From Clostridium psychrophilum (GTDB lineage: Bacteria > Bacillota > Clostridia > Clostridiales > Clostridiaceae): a stretch of DNA of 49,771 bases. The notes under the pieces are model-generated. The model was given only the letters and a program-made list of their open reading frames with translations, searched no databases and was not told the DNA's origin. The DNA is taken from contig NZ_JAHLEC010000022.1 of assembly GCF_018861705.1 (NCBI RefSeq), positions 1 through 49,771 of the forward strand. Direction: 5' to 3'. The position numbers and the translations under genes are program-made. This document shows positions 25,667-35,284 of this stretch, piece after piece. Within the stretch, counting starts at the first letter, position 1; every line of letters starts with the position of its first letter.

Positions 25667-27424
25667 TTATATTCTCACTAGTATTTCATTTATATTTTTG
25701 CTGACCTTTACTCTTTCATCATAAACCCAATCTACATCAAATTCTAATTTGAATCTTTTAGAGAATGAATAATAGATATTTATTTTTTGATAATATGTTT
25801 CCAAATCGTCTAAATTGCTTTTTAAACATTCTGGTTTAAATAACCTATCTTGTTTATAAATAAATAGCTCTTCTACATAAAGCAAAAATGTATTCATTAA
25901 TTCTTCTCTTGATATATCAAATGGAACTTTTAATAAATCCCATTGAACTTCTTGCTTTAGTTTATAATTCTTTATTCTGTCTAAAATTAATATATAATCA
26001 CTAATATCCATCTTAGTATAATAATCTAATTTCTCTTCTCTAGTACTCCATAAAACTAGTTTTTCAATTAACGGTAACCCTTTAATTTTCACTATCGCAT
26101 CTGATGGTCCAATAACTGCTTTCTTTATTTCTTCATCTTGAACTTCTAATCTAGATTTAATGAAATTTTGAGTATTTCCAGCGCTAGCTACATACCCTAC
26201 ATCATAGATACCTCGCCTGCCTGCACGTCCACCAACCTGTTTTACTTCTTGTGATGTTAGTTCACGCACTTCTTCACCGTCAAACTTTTTTATACTCATA
26301 AAAACAATTCTTCTAATAGGTAAATTAACTCCCATGCCGATTGCATCAGTAGTTACTAAAACTTTCGCCACCTTATTGGTAAATTGTTCGTATTGCATTT
26401 TTCTAACTTCTGGTGGTAGATCACCGTATATTATGCTAGTTTTAATACCTATACTAGAATACCTTTCTGCTATTTCCAATACTCTCTTTTTAGAAAACAC
26501 TACAATTGCATCGCCCACTCGAATATCCTTATAATTAAAATCTATATTTTCAGCTTTTAAGGGAATATCTCTTGTATATTCTTTTATCTCATACTTATCC
26601 CCACAATCATTTATAATTATTTCTAGTATGTTTTTTGCATTAGCAGCTCCACATATATTAATTTCACTGCATCTTAATCCTAATAAAGCTTTACTCCATG
26701 CCATTCCCCTATGTTGGTCTTTAATCATTTGAATTTCATCAATTACAGCTATATCATAATATTCCTTTAAATTAGCCATTTCTATTGTACACGAAACATG
26801 GGTTGAACCTATCTTTAATATTTGTTCTTCTCCAGTTAATAGGTCACAAATTATTCCCTCATTATTTAATTTTTCAAAATTCTCTAAAGCAAGAATTCTT
26901 AGTGGTGATAAATATATACCTTTTTGTGCGGTTTTTAGACGTTCTACAGCATTATAAGTTTTACCGGTATTCGTATCACCTAAATGAATATATACCCTCC
27001 TATCCATATTTCTAGCTTCTGTATACTCATCCTTGGGGTTGTCAGGAAAATTTTCTTCAAACTCCTTAATAACTAATTTAGGTATATGTTGCTTTGTGAG
27101 TAATATCATGAACCCATAATTTAAAAAAGTGTTATAGTTTCCTCTTAAAACCTTATAAAACTCAAAATCAGTACCATTCCTATCGTTATAATCCTCTAGC
27201 ATTCTTTTTGATATATCCTCTAATAATTCCTCGTATTTCTCATATACCTTTTCAAAATCCTTGAAACCTTCGTTTTCCATTTCTTTAATCTTTTTTAATT
27301 TTTTTCTTATGGCTGTTTCATGTTCAATAAGAGCTCCTAGCTTTGAATGATGAACTATGTCTTCAATTTGACTAATTTGACTCTTTATTTTTTTAAATTC
27401 TCTTTGGGATACATTTTTTTTCAT
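25667..27424 (-). CDS. SUV3-like superfamily 2 RNA helicase
   Basis: A 585-residue helicase. After a 140-residue helical N-terminus come HLGDTNTGKTYNAV (Walker A, 149-156), YLSPLRILALENF (motif Ia), VIDEIQM (Walker B, 229-232), TTDAIGMGVNLPI (motif V) and QVGGRAGRRG (motif VI, 396-405), then a helical C-terminal region. The DEIQ box with the GDTNTGKT loop is characteristic of SUV3, the mitochondrial degradosome helicase, more than of DEAD-box proteins. A bacterial cytoplasmic role in RNA turnover is likely but unproven. Monocistronic, start with a GGAGGAGAC ribosome binding site. Confidence 0.82.
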   Translation of the reverse strand: MKKNVSQREFKKIKSQISQIEDIVHHSKLGALIEHETAIRKKLKKIKEMENEGFKDFEKVYEKYEELLEDISKRMLEDYNDRNGTDFEFYKVLRGNYNTFLNYGFMILLTKQHIPKLVIKEFEENFPDNPKDEYTEARNMDRRVYIHLGDTNTGKTYNAVERLKTAQKGIYLSPLRILALENFEKLNNEGIICDLLTGEEQILKIGSTHVSCTIEMANLKEYYDIAVIDEIQMIKDQHRGMAWSKALLGLRCSEINICGAANAKNILEIIINDCGDKYEIKEYTRDIPLKAENIDFNYKDIRVGDAIVVFSKKRVLEIAERYSSIGIKTSIIYGDLPPEVRKMQYEQFTNKVAKVLVTTDAIGMGVNLPIRRIVFMSIKKFDGEEVRELTSQEVKQVGGRAGRRGIYDVGYVASAGNTQNFIKSRLEVQDEEIKKAVIGPSDAIVKIKGLPLIEKLVLWSTREEKLDYYTKMDISDYILILDRIKNYKLKQEVQWDLLKVPFDISREELMNTFLLYVEELFIYKQDRLFKPECLKSNLDDLETYYQKINIYYSFSKRFKLEFDVDWVYDERVKVSKNINEILVRI

Positions 27425-27501
27425 CTAGTCTCCTCCAGTATTTAATTCTTATTATATTTTTCCACAACTTTGTATTTATAATACCTTTTTTATAATACTA
27501 T

Positions 27502-27540
27502 AAAAAAAACATCCAACTTAATTATTCTAAGTTAGATGTT
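27502..27540 (-). terminator. Terminator of the thiamine transporter operon
   Basis: AACATC-c-AACTTA (27508-27520) pairs with TAAGTT-a-GATGTT (27528-27540), one mismatch; on the minus strand it is followed by T8 (27502-27509). It lies directly behind the ABC ATPase stop codon. Confidence 0.88.
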
Positions 27541-27544
27541 ATGT

Positions 27545-28300
27545 TTATAATGTTTGTAAAATTTCTCTTTTTATTTCATTAAACTTAATTGATGTAATTA
27601 TATCCTTAGTTCTATCTTTGGGAAGTTCAACTATAATTTCTTTTTTTATTGTTGCTGGCTTATCTGATAATACATATATTCTGTCAGACAAAAATATAGC
27701 TTCTTCAATATCATGAGTTATAAATATTATAGTGGCGTTAAGCTCTTTAATTACTTTTAAAAGCCAAGAATGCATCTTCGCCCTAGTAATTGCATCAAGT
27801 GCACCAAAAGGCTCATCTAACAACATAATATCAGAGGATGCCATATATGTTCTAAGTAAAGCAGCCCTCTGCCTCATACCTCCTGATAACTGAAATGGAT
27901 ATTTATATTCAAAGCCTAGAATTCCAAAAACTTTAAAATAGTTAAGAACCTGAATTCTTGCATTTTTTTTAGAAATACCCTTTATAATAAGAGGTAATGC
28001 TACATTGTCAATAATATTCTTCCAAGGAAGTAGCAAATCCTTCTGATGCATATAGCTTACCTTTTTAAGACGACTTCTGCATTCCTTTCCATCAATTATA
28101 ATTTCACCAGCATCTTAATCTAAAAGACCTGATATAATATTAAAAATTGTACTTTTACCACTTCCACTAGGCCCAAGCAAACTTATAAATTCATTGTTAT
28201 TTGCATAAAAAGAAACATTCTTTATTATATTCATATTTCCAAAGTTTTTCTTAATATTTACTAATCTTATTTTTTCGTTATTTGTTTGGTAAGTACTCAT
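27545..28300 (-). pseudogene. thiZ: Thiamine/precursor ABC transporter ATPase, interrupted by an in-frame stop
   Basis: ATP-binding subunit of the SsuB/TauB/ThiZ class. The frame contains Walker [13 protein letters not shown]-loop YMHQKDLLLPW, signature LSGGMRQRAALLRTYM, Walker B IMLLDEPFGALD and the switch histidine ITHD. A single TAA at 28115-28117 sits in the same frame, between SGLLD and DAGEI, about 60 codons into the gene; everything on both sides is well conserved. Either it is a recent nonsense mutation, a sequencing error, or reinitiation occurs at the ATG at 28051. The start at 28300 follows a GTGAGG ribosome binding site and overlaps the end of the binding-protein gene. As read, no complete ATPase is made. 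Confidence 0.85.
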
Positions 28301-29285
28301 TAGTAAATGCCTCACTTGCTTTCATATCTTTATCTATAAGCTTTCTATCTAAAAGAAATTTAGTGTAATTGTTCCAGACAGATTCTTTCATTACTCCCCA
28401 TCTTTTAGCTTCAGCTTTATATTGTGTATTCATATATTTTTGACTTTCAAGCGCAAGAGTTTTATCTGTCTCAGGTGCATTTTTCACTAAGATATTAGCA
28501 CTTTCTTCGGGTTTTGCTATAGAATATTCATATCCCTTTGTGACAGCCTTCAAAAATTTTCTTGCCGTTTGAGGATCTTGTTTTAACTTATTTTCATTAG
28601 CTATTATTACTGGAGTATAATAATCTAAATCTGAATTTAACTTTCTAATGTCAATATAGTTTATGGGGATTTTTTTAAGTTTAGCTTCTATTCCTGTCCA
28701 TCCGTAAAATATCCATTCGAAATCAATATTTTTTTTAGTTACAGCAAAAAAATCATCTGTTCCTGCATCGACTATTTTTAATTTTGAAAAATCAGCATTA
28801 TCTTTTTGCATAAGTGCTTTTAATATAGCACCTTCAGAAGGTGAACCCCATCCACCATATGTTTTTCCTGAAAAATCTTTAGGTGACTTGATATTTTTTT
28901 CCTTAGGAGATGCAAACCCAGAAGTGTTATGTTGCATAATTGTTGCTATAGCCTTGATTGGGAGTGGCTCTTTAGCAGTTCTTGCATATGTTACATCTTC
29001 TTGATAACTTACACCAAAATCTCCTTTTCCAGCAGCAATTAAGCTTGCAGTACTTCCCTGTGCTGGCTGAATAATATTCACATCTAATCCTTCTTCTTTA
29101 AAAAAGCCCTTATCTTTTGCTACATACAATCCAGTATGATTCGTGTTTGGTATCCAATCTAAAATAACAGTAATCTTTTTCAAGGGTACTTCTTTTTTTG
29201 CATTTTCTTTTTTCACGCTGCAACCTACAAACAATGTCATAGTCATAGAAGTCGCTAATAATATTGAAATTACTTTTTTTAACAT
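28278..29285 (-). CDS. thiY: Thiamine-precursor ABC transporter substrate-binding lipoprotein (NMT1/ThiY-like)
   Basis: A 335-residue extracytoplasmic binding protein. A signal peptide with lipobox LFVGC places the lipidated cysteine near residue 22. The body has the NMT1/THI5-like pattern: [52 protein letters not shown], and the [10 protein letters not shown] phosphate-binding-like loop. ThiY proteins bind formylaminopyrimidine or HMP precursors of thiamine. It belongs to a TPP-riboswitch operon, with the permease upstream and the ATPase overlapping its 3' end. Ligand is inferred from context. Confidence 0.83.
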   Translation of the reverse strand: MLKKVISILLATSMTMTLFVGCSVKKENAKKEVPLKKITVILDWIPNTNHTGLYVAKDKGFFKEEGLDVNIIQPAQGSTASLIAAGKGDFGVSYQEDVTYARTAKEPLPIKAIATIMQHNTSGFASPKEKNIKSPKDFSGKTYGGWGSPSEGAILKALMQKDNADFSKLKIVDAGTDDFFAVTKKNIDFEWIFYGWTGIEAKLKKIPINYIDIRKLNSDLDYYTPVIIANENKLKQDPQTARKFLKAVTKGYEYSIAKPEESANILVKNAPETDKTLALESQKYMNTQYKAEAKRWGVMKESVWNNYTKFLLDRKLIDKDMKASEAFTNEYLPNK

Positions 29286-29318
29286 AACCTTACCTCCAAC
29301 TAAAATAATAAATGCTAT

Positions 29319-30101
29319 TTAATTTTGCTTATTGTTATTTATTGAATTTCGGGTCCAAGGAGTGAAAATATATTGTAGCAAATACAAAAGACCAAATAGT
29401 GTCATGCTTAAAATCACTATAATCACAATTACCGCAAAAACTTTATCAAGTTCATATGAATTTTTAGCTCTAATCATATATACTCCAAGCCCTTTATCTC
29501 CTCCAAGCCATTCTCCAATAACCGCTCCCATAATGCTATAGGTTGCTGCTATTCTAAGACCTGAAAATAAATTTACAGTAGATGATGGTAACTTTACCAT
29601 GGTGAAAATTTGAAGTCTACTTGCCCCCATAGTCTTTAAAAGATTTACCATATCTAAGTCAGCTGATTCTAATCCATCAACCAAACTAATTACTATAGGG
29701 AAAAAACATACTAGCACTACCACAATAACTTTAGGCAATATACCAAAACCAAACCATATTATAAAAAGTGGTGCTAAGGCAATAATCGGAACGGTTTGAG
29801 AAACTACTAAAATTGGGTATATACACTTTTTAATAATCTTTACATTATCCATTAATATAGCTAACAATAATGAAAACAAAATTGATATTATAAACCCAAA
29901 TAATGCTTCATATATAGTTGCGTAAATATGATTTGTAATATTGGGTAGTATATCAACTAAAGTAATAATAATGTCCTTTGGCGAAGGCAGTATATACTGA
30001 GGAACCTTCCACTTGTCTATAGCTATCTGCCATATAAAAAGAATAATCAATTGAAAAAGTATTGGTATAAACTTATTTTCTGTATTTATATACTTTTTCA
30101 T
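29319..30101 (-). CDS. thiX: Thiamine-precursor ABC transporter permease
   Basis: A 260-residue integral membrane protein with about six transmembrane segments. The cytoplasmic EAA loop that docks with the ATPase is seen as LLKTMGASRLQIFTMVKLPSS; GLRIAATYSIMGAVIGEWLGG follows, as in SsuC/TauC/ThiX permeases. Its start overlaps the end of the thiamine-binding protein gene by 29 bases, implying translational coupling. With the ATPase broken, the transporter may be inactive unless another ATPase substitutes. Confidence 0.82.
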   Translation of the reverse strand: MKKYINTENKFIPILFQLIILFIWQIAIDKWKVPQYILPSPKDIIITLVDILPNITNHIYATIYEALFGFIISILFSLLLAILMDNVKIIKKCIYPILVVSQTVPIIALAPLFIIWFGFGILPKVIVVVLVCFFPIVISLVDGLESADLDMVNLLKTMGASRLQIFTMVKLPSSTVNLFSGLRIAATYSIMGAVIGEWLGGDKGLGVYMIRAKNSYELDKVFAVIVIIVILSMTLFGLLYLLQYIFTPWTRNSINNNKQN

Positions 30102-30363
30102 TCATTGTCACGCCTTCAGCTTTATAATCGATTTTCACCATAGATATAACCCTCGCTGCTCCTTGCTCTACACAAATTTCTTGAGCTTTTGCTACAATTT
30201 TTAACAATTTATCTAATTCACCCTCCATTGTAGTTTCCATTGGACCTACCTCATATTTTACACCGCTTGCTTGGATATATTCTATAACCTTATCAACTAC
30301 TGGATAGATTCTTTCCTCTGTTACAACTGGTATAACCTGAAGACTTACATTTACTACTGACAC
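30073..30363 (-). CDS. MTH1187/YkoF-type thiamine-binding protein
   Basis: A 96-residue cytoplasmic protein of the DUF77/MTH1187 family, related to YkoF, with the ferredoxin-like VVNVSLQVIPVV, the VIEYIQASGVKYEVGPMETT segment and ARVISMVKIDYK. Members bind thiamine or HMP. It starts with GTG (30361-30363) behind a GGGGGA ribosome binding site, as first gene of the TPP riboswitch operon and directly upstream of the permease. It may sense or buffer the imported ligand. Confidence 0.87.
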   Translation of the reverse strand: MSVVNVSLQVIPVVTEERIYPVVDKVIEYIQASGVKYEVGPMETTMEGELDKLLKIVAKAQEICVEQGAARVISMVKIDYKAEGVTMNEKVYKYRK

Positions 30364-30424
30364 ACTAATTCCCCCTAAAATTTTTTATGAAACTTTATTT
30401 AATATCTCAAAACTTATTAATAAA

Positions 30425-30467
30425 AACAATAAAATAAACCCTCTGCTCATAATAAAGCGAAGGGTTT
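30425..30467 (-). terminator. Riboswitch-controlled terminator upstream of the thiamine operon
   Basis: AAACCCT (30461-30467) with AGGGTTT (30436-30442) and an inner stem, followed on the minus strand by ATTTTATTG. It lies between the TPP aptamer and the first gene, as expected for a transcription-attenuation expression platform. Confidence 0.75.
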
Positions 30468-30526
30468 TATAAACATATAACTTGCACAATTTATGTATTA
30501 CTAGATAAAACTAATTGCAAATTATT

Positions 30527-30613
30527 GTTTCCCTACGTTGGCATTATCCAATTCAGGTTATAAGGGTCGAAACTTATATGTTTCTTCTCAGACAAAATTA
30601 TTGACTCCCCTAG
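30527..30613 (-). ncRNA. TPP riboswitch (THI element)
   Basis: On the minus strand the conserved blocks occur in order: AGGGGAGTC, CTGAGA, GACCCTTATAACCTGA, TTGGATAATGCCAACG and TAGGGAAAC. This is the standard TPP aptamer sequence. Followed by a terminator hairpin, it should shut off the operon when thiamine pyrophosphate is high. Confidence 0.95.
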
Positions 30614-30623
30614 TTTTTAATAT

Positions 30624-30674
30624 TAAATTTAGTTAACATATGTATATGTTAACTAAATTTACTTCTAATGTCAA
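30624..30674 (-). promoter_or_regulatory. Promoter of the thiamine operon overlaid by a perfect 38-bp palindrome
   Basis: TTGACA (-35, 30669-30674), 17-base spacer, TAACAT (-10, 30646-30651) on the minus strand. The palindrome at 30624-30661 has two exact 18-base arms (first arm starts TAAATTTAGTTAACATAT) around GT, and covers the spacer, -10 and start point. This geometry suits a repressor operator, in addition to the riboswitch. The regulator is unknown. Confidence 0.6.
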
Positions 30675-30765
30675 CTTTTCTAAGACATCTTAAAATTCAT
30701 ATATTTTTTATAATATTGTCATCACAAGATGTTTATTCATATATTACTCGTAAGGGGTGGTATGT

Positions 30766-31776
30766 ATGAATATTTCTAATAATATAAAATTTGCAGACAT
30801 TGTGTTTGAAGGGGGTGGAGTAAAAGGTATTGGTCTTGTAGGTGCCTTAAAAGCATTTGAAAATAATGACTATTGCTGGAAAAATATTTGTGGAAACTCT
30901 GCTGGCTCTATTGTAGCTGCACTAGTTGCAGTAGGCTACTGCGCTGAAGAAATAAAAAAATTAATGCTAGAACTTGACTACACTAAAATTACTGACAAAA
31001 GTCATTTTAATATACCTATATTGTCTAATACTCTCAATTTGCTTTTTAAAAAAGGAATTTATAAAGGCAATTATATAGAAAATTGGGTTGATGAGATTCT
31101 GTCATATAAATTAAAACTTACTAATAAAAATAAAGTTACTTTTGGAGATTTAATTATTCCAGAAGAAAATGGTTTTCTTTTAAGTAATAAAAAATATAAG
31201 AGAAAATATAAATTGCATATTATAGCAACAGATATTAGTAACGGGAAAATGATAATTCTGCCAGAAGACATTGCAGAATACGGTATAAATCCTGATGATC
31301 TCCAGGTAAGTTTAGCCATCAGAATGAGTGTATCCATTCCATATTTTTTTCAACCAGTTATATTAAATAATATAAATACCAATAAAAAATCATTCGTTGT
31401 TGATGGTGGTGTCTTAAGTAATTATCCAGTTTGGTTATTTGATGTAAATGGTGTTCCTCGCTGGCCAACAATAGGTTTTAAACTTGGAGGAAACAAAGAA
31501 ATACGAGAACATAAAATCACAAATATATTAAATTTCACTTCTTCAATTATAGAAACTATGCTAGAAGCACAGGATGATATCCATATAAAAGAAATGGATT
31601 TTCTGCGTACTGTTAAAATTAATACTCTCGATGTCAAAACTACAGATTTTAATATTGGAAGCAAAGAAATTATAGATTTATATAACTCTGGTGAATCTTG
31701 TGCTAAAGACTTTCTTAAGAATTGGGACACTGATTATAAAAGATATCAAATGCTAAGAAGCAACTCTTTTAAATAA
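30766..31776 (+). CDS. Patatin-like phospholipase
   Basis: Cytoplasmic acyl hydrolase with a Ser-Asp dyad. The oxyanion-hole motif FEGGGVKGIGLVGAL is at residues 14-28, the nucleophile S45 lies in GNSAGS, and the catalytic aspartate is in VVDGGVLSNYP. Length is 336 residues from the ATG at 30766, which has an AAGGGGTGG ribosome binding site; a GTG nine bases further upstream lies inside that site and is not used. Patatin-like proteins cleave membrane phospholipids; the physiological lipid is unknown. It is divergent from the thiamine operon. Confidence 0.86.
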   Translation: MNISNNIKFADIVFEGGGVKGIGLVGALKAFENNDYCWKNICGNSAGSIVAALVAVGYCAEEIKKLMLELDYTKITDKSHFNIPILSNTLNLLFKKGIYKGNYIENWVDEILSYKLKLTNKNKVTFGDLIIPEENGFLLSNKKYKRKYKLHIIATDISNGKMIILPEDIAEYGINPDDLQVSLAIRMSVSIPYFFQPVILNNINTNKKSFVVDGGVLSNYPVWLFDVNGVPRWPTIGFKLGGNKEIREHKITNILNFTSSIIETMLEAQDDIHIKEMDFLRTVKINTLDVKTTDFNIGSKEIIDLYNSGESCAKDFLKNWDTDYKRYQMLRSNSFK

Positions 31777-31840
31777 CCAATTATAAAAAATAAATGTATT
31801 ATGCAGTACTCTATATTAATTTATATCATATAATTTAAAA

Positions 31841-31877
31841 AACACATAGCAGGCAAATCTTTACCTGTTACGTGTTT
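31841..31877 (-). terminator. Terminator of the transporter-argG-argH operon
   Basis: AAACACGTAACAGG pairs with CCTGCTATGTGTTT (one mismatch, one wobble) on the minus strand, followed by TTTTTT. It lies 38 bases behind argH. Confidence 0.75.
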
Positions 31878-31914
31878 CATCTAAGTGGATATTTTACCAC
31901 CTATAAGTCAGTCT

Positions 31915-33228
31915 TTACATTTCTTTTTTTATACCTCTACTTAAAGTGTTTTCATAATCTATAAATTCATATACATCTTGATCAAATAAATTACTAAAAC
32001 TTTTAAGTTCATCTAAATTTAATTCTTCTATAGCTTTTTGTTTTTTCTCACAATTTATTACAATATTGCCTATAACTGCGTGAGCATCTCTAAATGCCAT
32101 TCCCTTTTTAACAAGATAATCTGCCGCTTCAGTTGCATTTAAAAAACCTTTTTTAACTGCTTTGTGCATATTATCTTTTTTTATTTTTAAAGTTGCGAGC
32201 ATTTGATTCATAACCTTTATACATTTAAGTACTGTATCAACTGAATCAAAAAAAGGTTCTTTATCTTCTTGCATATCTTTATTATAGGCAAGTGGAATTC
32301 CTTTCATAGTTGTAAGCAGGCTCATTAAGTCTCCATACACTCTTCCAGTTTTACCTCTTATTAATTCTGCTGCATCTGGGTTTCTTTTCTGTGGCATTAT
32401 ACTGCTACCTGTCGAGAACTCATCGCTAATTTCAATAAAATTAAACTCTTTAGTACTCCATAAAACTAATTCCTCACTTAACCTACTAAAATGCATCATT
32501 ATAATAGAAAAGCTTGATAGAAGTTCTAATAAATAATCTCGATCACTTACTCCATCCATAAAATTCTCCACTGGTTTTTTAAACCCTAATTCTTTTGTTG
32601 TAAAAGCCCTATCTGTATCGTAGGTTGTTCCAGCAAGAGCACAACATCCAAGAGGATTTTCGTCCATAATTTCAGTGGCACTAGTGAGTCTTTTTTTATC
32701 TCGACTAAGCATATTGTAATATGCCATAATATGTTGTCTAAAAGTTACGACCTGGGCTCTTTGCATATGTGTATACCCTGGCATTATAACAGCATTGTCA
32801 TTTCCCAATTTTTTAATAGTGCTTAAAATAATGTCTAAGTTATCAATAACCTCAAATGCCTTATGCTTAGAATATAATCTCATATCAACTGCAACCTGAT
32901 CATTTCGACTTCTTGCTGTATGAAGTTTTTTACCCACGTCACCTACAAGTTTTGTAAGATTTATTTCCGTAAAACTGTGAATATCCTCGAAATCACCTTC
33001 GATTTTCAGTTTTCCATCTTTAATATCTGACATAATAGAAGTCAATCCTTTAGCTATAGTCATACTTTCAGCATCAGTTAGGATATTACATTTAGCGAGC
33101 ATTTTAACATGAGCTATACTGCCCATAATATCTTCATAATATAATCTTTTATCAAAACTTAGAGAACTATTAAAATCCTCCATAAGCTTACTTTCTTTCT
33201 CAAGGAATCTTCCACCCCAAAGTTTCAT
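31915..33228 (-). CDS. argH: Argininosuccinate lyase
   Basis: Last step of arginine synthesis: argininosuccinate to arginine and fumarate. The 437-residue protein has the fumarase/aspartase superfamily signature GSSIMPQKRNPD, the LWGGRF start, and the HTARSRNDQVA segment. It lies 41 bases behind argG on the same strand. The fumarate released could feed the fumarase encoded elsewhere in the window. Confidence 0.95.
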   Translation of the reverse strand: MKLWGGRFLEKESKLMEDFNSSLSFDKRLYYEDIMGSIAHVKMLAKCNILTDAESMTIAKGLTSIMSDIKDGKLKIEGDFEDIHSFTEINLTKLVGDVGKKLHTARSRNDQVAVDMRLYSKHKAFEVIDNLDIILSTIKKLGNDNAVIMPGYTHMQRAQVVTFRQHIMAYYNMLSRDKKRLTSATEIMDENPLGCCALAGTTYDTDRAFTTKELGFKKPVENFMDGVSDRDYLLELLSSFSIIMMHFSRLSEELVLWSTKEFNFIEISDEFSTGSSIMPQKRNPDAAELIRGKTGRVYGDLMSLLTTMKGIPLAYNKDMQEDKEPFFDSVDTVLKCIKVMNQMLATLKIKKDNMHKAVKKGFLNATEAADYLVKKGMAFRDAHAVIGNIVINCEKKQKAIEELNLDELKSFSNLFDQDVYEFIDYENTLSRGIKKEM

Positions 33229-33269
33229 ACTATCACCTGCTTTACCTTCTGTATATTTTGTAATTATTC

Positions 33270-34472
33270 TTAATAATTGTTTAAATGTTTATATGCTTTT
33301 ATTTTGCTTGGTAATGAAAATAAATTAATAAATCCTTCTGCATCTTTATGATCATATAATACACTTGAACCAAATGAAGATATACTTGCATCATATAATG
33401 CATTAGGTGATTCTTTACTTGCTACCATAATATTTCCTTTATAAAGCTTTAATTTGACGCTTCCTGTTACAGTTTCTTGAGTTTTGTCTACAAATGCATC
33501 AAGAGCTTCTCTCATAGTAGTAAACCAAAGTCCATCATAAACTAATTCTCCATATTCTTGCGCTACTATATATTTAAAGTGAAGTGTAGCCTTGTCTATA
33601 GTTATTTCCTCTAGTTCTTTATGTGCTGCATAAAGAACAGTACCACCTGGAGTTTCATATATTCCTCTTGACTTCATTCCTACAAGTCTATTTTCTACTA
33701 AATCTACAATTCCTATTCCATTTTCTCCACCAATTTTATTTAATACTTTAACAATATCCATTGGTTCAAGTTCAATTCCGTTTACTTTTTTTGCAATTCC
33801 TTTTTCGAAATATATTTCCACATAGACAGGTTCATCTTTAGCTTGCTCTGGAGGTGTAACCATAAGATACATATCACGTTTATGCTCATTTTTAAAATCT
33901 TCAATATCTCCACCTTCATGACTTGCATGCCATAAATTTTGATCAACTGAATATATTTTTTCCTTTGTAACTGATGTTTCTATACCTCTAGCATTAGCAT
34001 AATCTATAGCATCTTCTCTTGATTTAATGTCCCAGATTCTCCAAGGAGCAATTATCTTTATAGAAGGATCAATTGCAGCTATTGCAACTTCAAATCTAAC
34101 TTGGTCATTTCCTTTACCAGTACATCCGTGACATATATATTTTGCCCCTTCTTTATGAGCGATTTCCACAAGTTTTTTCCCTATTAAGGGTCTTGCAAAG
34201 GCTGTACCTAATAAATATTTTCCCTCATAAGTAGCATTTGCTTTAACTCCTTTAAATACGTAATCTTTAATAAACTCAGCAGTTAAATCCTCAATATATA
34301 TTTTTGCTGCTCCTGATTTTAGAGCCTTTTCTTTAATTGCTTTCATATCATCATCTTGTCCAACATTAATACATGCTGCAATAACATCCATATCATAGTT
34401 TTCTTTAAGCCAAGCTATTATTATAGAAGTATCTAATCCTCCTGAATACGCTAAAACAACTTTTTCTTTCAT
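33270..34472 (-). CDS. argG: Argininosuccinate synthase
   Basis: ATP-dependent ligation of citrulline and aspartate. The 400-residue enzyme shows the N-type ATP pyrophosphatase loop [10 protein letters not shown] at 9-18, the ATP-binding [14 protein letters not shown], and the citrulline-binding [11 protein letters not shown] region. It is followed by argH and preceded, 66 bases away with no obvious terminator, by an amino-acid ABC transporter, so a single transcript is possible. Confidence 0.95.
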   Translation of the reverse strand: MKEKVVLAYSGGLDTSIIIAWLKENYDMDVIAACINVGQDDDMKAIKEKALKSGAAKIYIEDLTAEFIKDYVFKGVKANATYEGKYLLGTAFARPLIGKKLVEIAHKEGAKYICHGCTGKGNDQVRFEVAIAAIDPSIKIIAPWRIWDIKSREDAIDYANARGIETSVTKEKIYSVDQNLWHASHEGGDIEDFKNEHKRDMYLMVTPPEQAKDEPVYVEIYFEKGIAKKVNGIELEPMDIVKVLNKIGGENGIGIVDLVENRLVGMKSRGIYETPGGTVLYAAHKELEEITIDKATLHFKYIVAQEYGELVYDGLWFTTMREALDAFVDKTQETVTGSVKLKLYKGNIMVASKESPNALYDASISSFGSSVLYDHKDAEGFINLFSLPSKIKAYKHLNNY

Positions 34473-34537
34473 TTTTATTAACCCCTTTCAATTTTAAATT
34501 ATACAGTTTGATACATTATTTATTAAATAGGTCCTTC

Positions 34538-35269
34538 CTATAATATCTTATTTAAAAATGCTTTAGTTCTTTGTTCTTTAGGATTTGTGAAGAATTCATC
34601 TGGTGTTCCTTCTTCTACTATTTTCCCTCCGTCCATGAATATTACCCTATCTGCCACTTCTTTTGCAAACCCCATTTCATGAGTTACAACAACCATCGTC
34701 ATACCATCTTTTGCAAGGTTTTTCATTACCCCTAGAACCTCTCCAACAAGTTCTGGATCTAAAGATGATGTAGGCTCATCAAAAAGCATTATGTCTGGTC
34801 TCATAGCAAGTGACCTTGCTATAGCTACTCTTTGCATTTGTCCTCCTGATAATTTTGACGGGTAATCATCCATCTTTTCTTTAAGCCCAACTTTCGCAAT
34901 AATTTCTTTTGCTCTTTTTAATACTTCTTCGCGAGGTTCATGTTTAACAGTAATTGGTGCCTCAATTACATTTTGTAATACAGTCATATGGTGAAATAAA
35001 TTGAAGTTTTGAAATACCATTCCTACTTTTTCTATGGTATTTCTCATATGTTTTTTGTTTTTTGAATCTAGCTTTTCTCCCTCAATGAAAACCTCTCCAC
35101 AATTTGGCTGTTCAAGATGATTTAAACACCTTAAAAATGTACTTTTACCCGAGCCAGACGGCCCTAGTATAACTAACACTTCACCCTTTTTAACTGTTAC
35201 ATTTAAATTTTCAAATACAGTTAATGAACCAAATTTTTTAGTCAATTTTTTAGTTTCTATCATATTCAC
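34538..35269 (-). CDS. Polar amino-acid ABC transporter, ATP-binding protein
   Basis: ATPase of the GlnQ/ArtP/HisP class, 243 residues. Walker [13 protein letters not shown]-loop [12 protein letters not shown], signature [16 protein letters not shown], Walker [15 protein letters not shown] and switch THEMGFA are all intact. The start may be GTG (35269) or the ATG two codons later. It is the third gene of a binding protein-permease-ATPase set directly upstream of argG. Substrate is probably arginine, ornithine or citrulline, inferred from that context. Confidence 0.88.
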   Translation of the reverse strand: MNMIETKKLTKKFGSLTVFENLNVTVKKGEVLVILGPSGSGKSTFLRCLNHLEQPNCGEVFIEGEKLDSKNKKHMRNTIEKVGMVFQNFNLFHHMTVLQNVIEAPITVKHEPREEVLKRAKEIIAKVGLKEKMDDYPSKLSGGQMQRVAIARSLAMRPDIMLFDEPTSSLDPELVGEVLGVMKNLAKDGMTMVVVTHEMGFAKEVADRVIFMDGGKIVEEGTPDEFFTNPKEQRTKAFLNKIL

Positions 35270-35284
35270 TGCGTCTCACCTCTA

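Noticed and set aside
30757-30765. GTG start for the patatin-like gene
   Set aside because: The GTG lies inside the AAGGGGTGG ribosome binding site that serves the ATG at 30766.
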